Assembly (NCBI GenBank): GCA_020638995.1
Contig: JACKHM010000004.1
Coordinates: forward strand, 372,001 to 436,000
DNA: 64,000 nucleotides
Reading direction: 5' to 3'
Source of the DNA: Planctomycetaceae bacterium
GTDB taxonomy: Bacteria; Planctomycetota; Planctomycetia; Pirellulales; Pirellulaceae
Shown here: positions 15,809 through 24,800 of the stretch, one piece after another
How the letters are laid out: each line of letters opens with the position of its first letter
Numbering within the stretch: the first letter of the stretch is position 1
The notes under the pieces: generated by a model
Databases searched by the model: none
What the model was told of the DNA's origin: nothing
Seen by the model: the letters and a program-made list of their open reading frames with translations, nothing else
Program-made: the position numbers and the translations under genes

Positions 15809-18800
15809 TTATTGGACGAATCGCGGACCAAGCGGGCTTGGCAATGGCCTGTCTGAATTCCCAAACCCATATGTTGGATATCTTGGATCCGTGGGTGGCC
15901 ACGAAATTGCAGGCAAATCAGGAAGCAGTCCGTAGCAATCCAATATGCACACCGCAGGAACCGCAATATCGTCGGCCAAGGATGCGCATACTCCAATTGG
16001 TCCACCCAGAGATGTAACTATTTTTTTTGCTGCTGCCGATCCGACTTTTGTAGCCACTTTTTTGGCAACAGCTTTCCCACCCACATAGCCGGCGATTGCC
16101 GTGGGAACTGCAGAAGTTCCGCTGTAAGTTGCAGCAATACCTAGACACTTCAAAACGCAAACTGATTCGCCTTCGTATCCAAAGGGATCGTTTGATATCG
16201 TTGGACTGTTCCGAACGTAGCGAAAGAGATTCGAGTCGTTACTAGCTAAACGAATCACGTCTTCCGAAAGAAAGGTCCCTTGAGTGGCGTCGTAGCTCCG
16301 GGACCGATAGTAGTATAGCGCCGCAGAAAAATTGAATTCTCGTCCCGTGAAACGATACCGCGAACGCACCGCTGTGTTAGTCTCGGATACCACCTTTCCG
16401 AATGAGTCGTATTCGATGTGGTTGACGACTACGCCGCCGTCGTTCAGGAGATCGCCCACCGTGCCGAGATGGTCCGTCAGATGCCATCGCCTATTCGTGG
16501 CACCGCCGTCTTGAGCCAACACTTGATCGATTCCACGCCCGTGCAAGTAACGTTCTACCAAATTCAATTTCTGGGGACCAGAGCCGTCGCTATCCGCAAA
16601 GTCTAGCAGCACGTCTTCTCGGTCGTAGGCATAATTCGTGATCACTGCATCGACCGCGTCCGTCGGGTTGCTGTCGACCGACTTGAAAATCCGGCGGTCG
16701 AGAGCGTCGTAGGCGAAGCGGACTTCTTGCGTGCGTGTGCCGTCGGGCAGCTTGTCGATGACGGCGGTCAATCGGTTGCGAAAGTCCCAGGTGAATTCGC
16801 GCGTCGTGCTGCCGTCGGCTTCCGTTCCGGCGATCCGAGTGCGCTTGATCGTGTTCCCTTCGGCGTCGTACTCGTAGTTGTACGTTCCGTCAGAAATCAA
16901 TCGATTGGCGGGACCGGTGACGTAGTCGTCGCCATGAAGATGCGATTCAAGTCGATTGCCGTTGGCGTCGTAGTTGTAGAACTCGTCGGGGTTGTTCGGG
17001 TCCGTGTGATCGGCTGAGGTGAGTTCGTCGCGGTTGTCGTAGCCGTAGGTGGTGACGCCGTCGACGTCGGTGATCTGCGTGATGCGGCTGGCAGCGTCGT
17101 ACTGGTAGTGGAAGAAGGAGACGGCATCGTTGGCGGAGTTCAGGTGGTCGATGCTTTGCAGGCGGCTAATGTTGTCGTACGCGTAGGCAGTGTCGATGAC
17201 TAAGTTCGTGCCGGTCAAATCGCTGTAGCGGCGAATGTGGTCGTATTGGCTGAGCGGGTTGTACGTGAAGTCGACACGCTTGTCTGAAGGCAACGGGACA
17301 TTGTCCGTGCCAACGGCACCGGGAGCGGCGGTTTGGGTGAGGATGCTGAGGCGGTTGAGGTCGTCGTATTGGTAGCTGGTTGTGGCACCGGGGTTCCCTT
17401 CGATGACGTCGGTCACTGAAGTGACGTTGCCGACCGGATCGTGGGTGTAAGTCAAGACGACATGCGGCGCGCCGGGGGTGCCGCCGTTGTCGACCGTGAT
17501 CATGCGGTCCTGGGCATCGTAGGTGTAGGTCAACTCGCTGAAGACGTCTTTCACGTTGAGCAGATTGTCGGCCAAGTCGTAGGAGTACGTGATTTCGTTG
17601 CCGCCTCCGAGCCAAGTCTCGGTGACGAGCCGGTCGAGTTCGTCGTACTGGTAATCGGTCACTCGCATCAATCGATCGGTTTTGCGAATCAAGTTGTCCG
17701 CCGCGTCGTACTGGTATTGGATGGCATTTCCCAGCGGATCGATTTCCGATGTCTGGCGGCTGCGCGCGTCGTAGGTAAAGCGGGTTGTGTTCCCGATGGG
17801 ATCAGTCAGCGCAGTCAGGTTGTTGTCCAAGTCGTACTGATAGTAAATGATGCCCCCGTCCGGATCCTTGGACTTAATTTGTCGTCCGCGCACGTCGTAT
17901 TCGTACGTCGTCGTGTGTCCCAGTGGGTCGGTCATGCTGATCAGGTCGCCGCCGAGGTTGTACTTGTAACGCGTGACATTGTTCTGAGGATCGGTCATTT
18001 GGATCATGCGATTTCGCTGGTCATACGCATACTTCCAGAGGTTGCCTCGGGCGTCGGTCATTTCCACGAGATTGCCGGAGCGATCGTAGCGATACCGTGT
18101 TTCATTCCCCACGGCGTCGCGCACCAACGTCAACCGGTCGCGGGCGTCGTATTCGTACTTGGTGCGGTTGCCGTTGGCGTCGATCTCGGCGGATACATTA
18201 CCGAACTGGTCGTACTCCGTATGCATCACCGCTTCGTCGGGAGTCCCTTTGGCTACGATGACTTGAATGATTCGGTCGAAGGCGTCGTAGTCCCAGTCCG
18301 TGATCCGTCCCAACGGATCGGTCATGGTGTCGACCAAGCCGTGATCGGTGTAGGTGAAACTGGTGACCTGATCGTCGGTTTCGTCGCTCAGCAAATCGTT
18401 TTGTCCAACGATCCGCCGGACTTCCAGGGTGTTTCCATTGGCGGGATCAATCTCGTAGAGCGTCGTGCGTCCGAGTTCATCGACCTCGCTGGCCAACTGG
18501 CTGAATACGGCATCGTAAGCGTAGGTGGCTGGTCGCGCGGCGGGTGTCAAAAGAGGCGGCGGCCCCTCCGCTTCCGACCCAGTTGACGGTTGCATGGGCG
18601 CCTGGCCAAAGTCAAGGGCCTCGCCCGCTGCCCCTTCGCCATTGGCACCAAAGCCCGGCAGCATTGGAGCGTTCAACACGCCACCGTTCACTAGCGTGAT
18701 GACTCCGCCGCCGACGTTGGTCAGCAGCGGCGCGTTGATCTGAGCGGCATCGATCGTGAAGTTTGTATCATTGGCGTCCGAAAGGCTGGAAACATCAAAG

Positions 18801-21800
18801 ACGCCACCGCTGAAGGAAAGGCTGCTGTTTGTCCAATGTGTGATCTTGTCGACTGGGAGCACCGACGGGGCCGTAAGAATCGCGTGAACCGTTGACAATG
18901 TTGTTAAGCTGGACAAGTCAATCGTAGCGCCGGCGTGCCCTTCGAGATACGACGCCGCGCCATCGCTTTGCCAAGTCGTGAGCCCCGAGAGATCGATATG
19001 GCTGCCGTCCCCTTCGGCGTGGACAACGACGCTGTTACCGCTAAGTGACGTGATGTTGGGCAGCAGGACCGTGCCACCGGTGTAGGTGTAAACCAGCGTC
19101 GACCAACCAGACGTATTCGCGATCAGTGACGAAAGCGAACTCAAATCCAGCAGTCCGCCTTCCTCGGCTTGGAAATAACGATATCCGCCTGTCGTGCCAG
19201 CGTGATAGCTAGTGATCGCGGTCGGCAGAGTAACCGTCGTCCCTTGGCCTCGGGCAAAAATCGACGAGTCGGTAATGTCCACGAGCCCGGAAACATCAAA
19301 GACGCCACCGCTGAAAGAAAGGCTACTGTTTGTCCAATGTGTGATCTTGTCGACTGGGGTCACCGACGGAGCGGCGAGATTCGCAGTCACTTCGGACAAC
19401 ATGGTTAAGCTCGATAAATCGATAGTTGCTCCGGGGAGTCCTTCTAAGGTGGACCCACTGCCGTTGGGGAATTGGCCTTGCCACGTCGCCAGGCCCGACA
19501 GGTCAATGTGGCTACCATCCCCTTCGGCGTGGACAACGACGCTGTTACCGCTAAGTGACGTGATGTTGGGCAGCAGGACCGTGCCACCGGTGTAGGTGTA
19601 AATCAGCGTCGACCAACCAGACGTATTCGCGATCAGTGACGAAAGCGAACTCAAATCCAGCATTCCGCCTTCCTCGGCTTGGAAATAACGATATCCGCCT
19701 GTCGTGCCAGCGTGATAGCTAGTGATCGCGGTCGGCAGAGTAACCGTCGTCCCTTGGCCTCGGGCAAAAATCGACGAGCCGGTAATGTCCACGAGCCCGG
19801 AAACATCAAAGACGCCACCGCTGAAAGAAAGGCTACTGTTTGTCCAATGTGTGATCTTGTCGACTGGGGTCACCGACGGAGCGGCGAGATTCGCAGTCAC
19901 TTCGGACAACATGGTTAAGCTCGATAAATCGATCGTTGCTCCGGGGAGCCCTTCGAGGGACGACCCATTGCCGTTGGGGAATTGGCCTTGCCAGGTTGCC
20001 AAGCTCGACAGGTCAATGTGGCTGCCGTCCCCTTCGGCGTGGACAACGACGCTGTTACCGCTAAGTGACGTGATGTTGGGCAGCAGGACCGTGCCACCGG
20101 TGTAGGTGTAAATCAGCGTCGACCAACCAGACGTATTCGCGATCAGTGACGAAAGCGAACTCAAATCCAGCATTCCGCCTTCCTCGGCTTGGAAATAACG
20201 ATATCCGCCTGTCGTGCCAGCGTGATAGCTAGTGATCGCGGTCGGCAGAGTAACCGTCGTCCCTTGGCCTCGGGCAAAAATCGACGAGCCAGTAATATCT
20301 GTGAGGGCAGGCAACGAAACTGCGCTACCGGTCTGTAGGTATAAAGCGGAATCTGTCAGCGCTGTCAGGCTACTGAGATCGAGCACGGCATTTCCGGCAA
20401 TCGTCGTACTGACTTGCTCAAGGTCAGTTAAGTGGGGCGTGTTGATAATGGCTCCATCGCGGCTCACAAGGTAAGAGGCGGGACCATTACTTTGCCAGGT
20501 TATAAGCCCAGAAAGGTCGATGTGGCTTCCATCCCCTTCGGCCAAGACACTGACACTGTTGTCCCTCAATGTCACAATGTGTGGTAGTAAGATCGTACCG
20601 CCCGAATACGCATTGAAGTTCGTGGCGTAACCGCTCGCGTTAGCCGTAAGAGTGGACAATGAACCGAGATCTAACTGGCCGCCTTCTTCTACCTGAAAGT
20701 AACGGTGCTTGGCGCTCGCGCCAGCATCGTAATTGGTGATTGCCGTCGGCAACGCGAACGTCGTCCCCTGGCCGCGTACGAGGATCGATGATCCGGTAAT
20801 GTCTGTGAGACTCGGTGTCGTGATCGAACCGCCGGGCAATATGTTGAGTTGGGCATTGCTGAATGACGTCAAGCGACTCAGATCGATCGTGCCGCTGTTG
20901 AGACTCGTTAGCGAGGAAACGGCGTCGCTGGCATTCGGGCTATCCCAAGTCGTAAGGTTGGACAAGTCCACGAGACTCCCGGAGCCTTCCGCCTGCACGG
21001 CAAGGCGAGCAATCGCCAGCGACGTGATGCTGGGTGCGTTCACCGTTCCACCATTAGTCGCCACGAACCACAGCGTGTAGCCCGCATCATTTTCCGAGAT
21101 CGTCGACAGTGCATTCAGATCCAATTCACCTCCGTCTTCTGCCTGGAAGTAACGATCGACGCTTGTCGATCCCGCGCCATAGTTCGTGATACCCGTCGGC
21201 AAGTTGAACGACGTTCCTTGGCCGGTCACAAAGATCGAGGAACCTGTGATGTCCGTGACCTTGGGGAAAATTGCGCCACCACCAGATGCCAGTCGTAGCG
21301 TCCCGTCGATGAACCTGACCACTTCGTCCAATGTCACTTGTGATTCGTCCGCGATGTCCAAAGTCGTGCGTTCGCTCGACGTCAGTGCTGGAAAGCTGGC
21401 AGAGGCAGTACCTCGAAGTTCGATCGTACTGTCGTCCAGCGTGACGATATTGGAAAACGAAACGGAAGCAGATTCCAGCGACACGGTACTGAAGAGGATT
21501 GACGTCAGTTGTTCGATCGAAACATGTGAGTTCGCGCCGATACTGACTTGGGAGCCAAGTAGTGACACGACAGCCGGTGCATCAATGGCGCCACCAGACT
21601 CCGCGACGAGCGACCCTTCCGTGAGCGACGTTAAGAGCGGCAGATGCACAATGCCCGCTTGCTCTGCTCGGAAGTTGCCGCCGGCGGACTGTATCGCAGG
21701 CAAGGAAATTTCGGCGTCGGCGCCCCGAGCGATCAGTGTGGCGTCTAAAGCGACCGTCACCTGGTTCAGCAATTGCGACGCCCCTGTCAATGTCAGCGTC

Positions 21801-24800
21801 GTTCCTTCGATCCGCAAACGTTCGTAGCTGGTCAGCGAGTGGACTTGCGCGGGAAGATTCGCGATGACAATCTCGGCGTCAGCGTTGGTGACCGCAATCA
21901 GAACATCGTCGTCGGGGCCGGGAATCGCACCTGTACTCCAGTTGCTAGGTTCATTCCAATCACCGCTACCGTCGCCGATCCAGACGGCAGTCGGCTCCAC
22001 GGCTATTCCGGAGATCGGATCGGTCACGCGAATGACGTTGCCGCGGTCGTCGTAGTCGAACAAAGTCAAATTACCCCGTGCGTCGGTGCGTTGCACGACC
22101 AGGTTATCCGAGTTGCGCACCATGGTGGCGACAGGCCCCAGGCTGTCGCTGATCGCCGTCGGTTGGCCTAGGGCGTCGAGCGTGAATTGGAGCACGTTGC
22201 CTCGTGAGTCGACATATGTGGCGACCCGCTCGCCCTCGGATGCTGTCGGCGGATCAAAACCGGGGATGTACGCGTGGCTCGATTGAGAGGGCTGAATGGT
22301 CGCCCTCGACCCATCCGGGAACGACACTTCGACAATGCGGCCCGTTGGTCCGTAGGCGTCCTCGCCACGATTGCCATTAGGATCGGTCATGCTGATGGGA
22401 TGATGGTAGCTGTCGTATTCCCAAGCGGTAACGGCCTCGTCAGGATCAACAATTCGGGTCAGGTTGCCGAACGTATCGTGCTCGAATCTCGTCATGCGAC
22501 CATAGGGATCCGTTACCGCCGACAACATTCCGTCCACATATGAAAAGTGAGTCGTGAGTTGCACCGGGTCGACAATATCCACCAATCGTCCGACCGCGTC
22601 GTATCGGTATTCGGTTGTATTGCCGTTACGATCCCGCTCGTAGGCCAGCTTGTTGGAAGAGTTGAATTGATAGACCATCTGATCTTTGAGTGTTCTCCGA
22701 TAGGTGCCATCGGCCAAACGCTCCATTCGCGAGAAATCCCCGGCGGGCGAAACAAAAGGCTCGCCCGGCGCCGGCGGCGCGTCGAACCGCAGAATGGCGC
22801 CGTCGCCATCTACTAACAGTATCGATCCATCGTTGTTCTCGATGATGTACTGCAGGCCCATTAAATCCCAGCCGCTGCCGAAGTAGCTGTCGGCCAAGTT
22901 AATCAGGACTATGGTTCCGTCTTCCTCACTTCCTCGCCCGGATGGCCTGCCTCCAATGCTTCTCCCCATGACGCTCGTTTCCAAGCGGAAGCGATACTGT
23001 CCCGACTGAAACCGCTGCATATCCGCGACGATTGATCCACCGCGCTGAACAAAATTGCCTGATCCACACGCTGGTAGGTTCCACGTTCCTGACGATAGAA
23101 AGGACTCGGTCGCTCCGCTGGAAACGAAAAGCGATGCCGACAATTGTTGTGATGTCGGACCGGTGCTACCACGCACTTGGACGCATCGAAGCGTGGAGGT
23201 GAATTGCACGATGGGTCGCACGTCGGCGTGCAGCGAGTTGAAAACCAGATTCAGATTGCGATTCTGTCCTTGTGATGTATAGCTGGCAAAGGAGTGCGAT
23301 TCTGTCACACCCCCGGTGAACATGTCCGTCGTGGATGCCGATGGTTGGCGACATTGACTGTGTTCGCATACCGGTTGATCGGTTTGGAATTGTGTGTCGG
23401 TGAGATCCAGTATGGTGACGAAGCCCCAACTGGTATTGCGGAGACCACCTTCGATCGTCTCAACCCGAGAGCCGTCTTCACTCACCATCGCCGTTCCGAC
23501 GACGTCAAATTCTCCCGTGACAGGATTAATCGACCACAGGTCCATCAGGGTGCCAGGTTCCCAGCCAGTCCGATTGGGCAACGTGATCGGTGCCGGTTCC
23601 GTGAAGACCATATTGGCGGGTTGGATGGTGAAGACCAAGTCGGGAAAGACGCCATCAGGTAATACTGCGGGCGTCAGATCGGGCGGAACCTCGGTAATAC
23701 TTAGCTCGCCGGTGAACTCGTTGCCCTCACGGGTCAGGAGACTATGGGCGGCGACCATTACGGAGGCGTCGAGGATGTTGGCGGCGTGGACCATCGTGTC
23801 TTGAGCGGGATCGATGGTGGTGCCAGGATCGAGTTTGGGGAGGTAGATCGGTCGGTCGATCACGTTATCGACGCCGGGATAGACGGCATGATCAAACATC
23901 AATGGGAGTCGTTCAGAGACAAATGGATAGACGTCGTTGCCGGAGACTGGTCGTTGGTTGCCAAGAATCTTGATCGTGTCGGAAACGCCACCGGGGGTGA
24001 GGTCGAGATCGTGGTCGAGGAATTGGCCCCAGAAGACGAGGAAGCCGGTCGCGCCGGCTGTGTTGGCGTAGTCGGTATCTTGATTGTGAACCGTGTTGCT
24101 GATCGTGCGAGCATTCGGGCGGTCGCTACCTGCGGGTGTGGCAATGCCGTCGCTATAGTCCCGAGTAAAGTTCTCAATCAGGTTTGTCCCGGTGCTGCCG
24201 AAATCCGCATGCGCGACGTTATTTCCCGATCCGTCCGCGCTGCGATAGTCCGACGTGACGCCATCGGTCGCCGAGCCGCCTGTGGCAGGTCTGGCGGGAA
24301 CCGTGCCCGTTGTGAAGACACTCGCGGGTAAACTCGTGATGTCCGTGTTTCGTTCGATCAGATCGGTTAGCGTTGTGGCGCGGATTGTTTGCAGTTCGGT
24401 GGCTGTGAATTGTTCGTTCTCGTACCAGAAACGATCGCCGTCGCGCGTGCGCGTGAATTGATCGACCAAGATGGCGCGGAACAAAGGGCCAACCATCGAG
24501 CCGGCAACGTGATCTTCGGCGATCCCGCAGACAAACACATCCACTTTGTCGACCGTCCCATAAGCCGTTTGCAACGCGGATTGGGCGGCGGCGTCGGAAG
24601 AGATTTGAGAAAAGCTGGTCACGGCGGGCAGGTCGAAGTCGAGACGAGCCTGGTTGTAACTGGGTAGGCCCAGATCGCGGCCCCGTTGGATATTCATAGC
24701 TGCCAGGTCCATGCCGCCCGCACCAGGTGGACCGAACAGGAAGTTGCGGACGGCGTCAATCACGTGTACGTCCGCATCTTGGGCGACCGATGCCGCCAAG

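Noticed and set aside
17441..18586. A 381-codon plus-strand open frame opposite the giant Rhs gene
   Set aside because: It mirrors the YD-repeat codons and has no start signal or family motif; a shadow of the Rhs frame.
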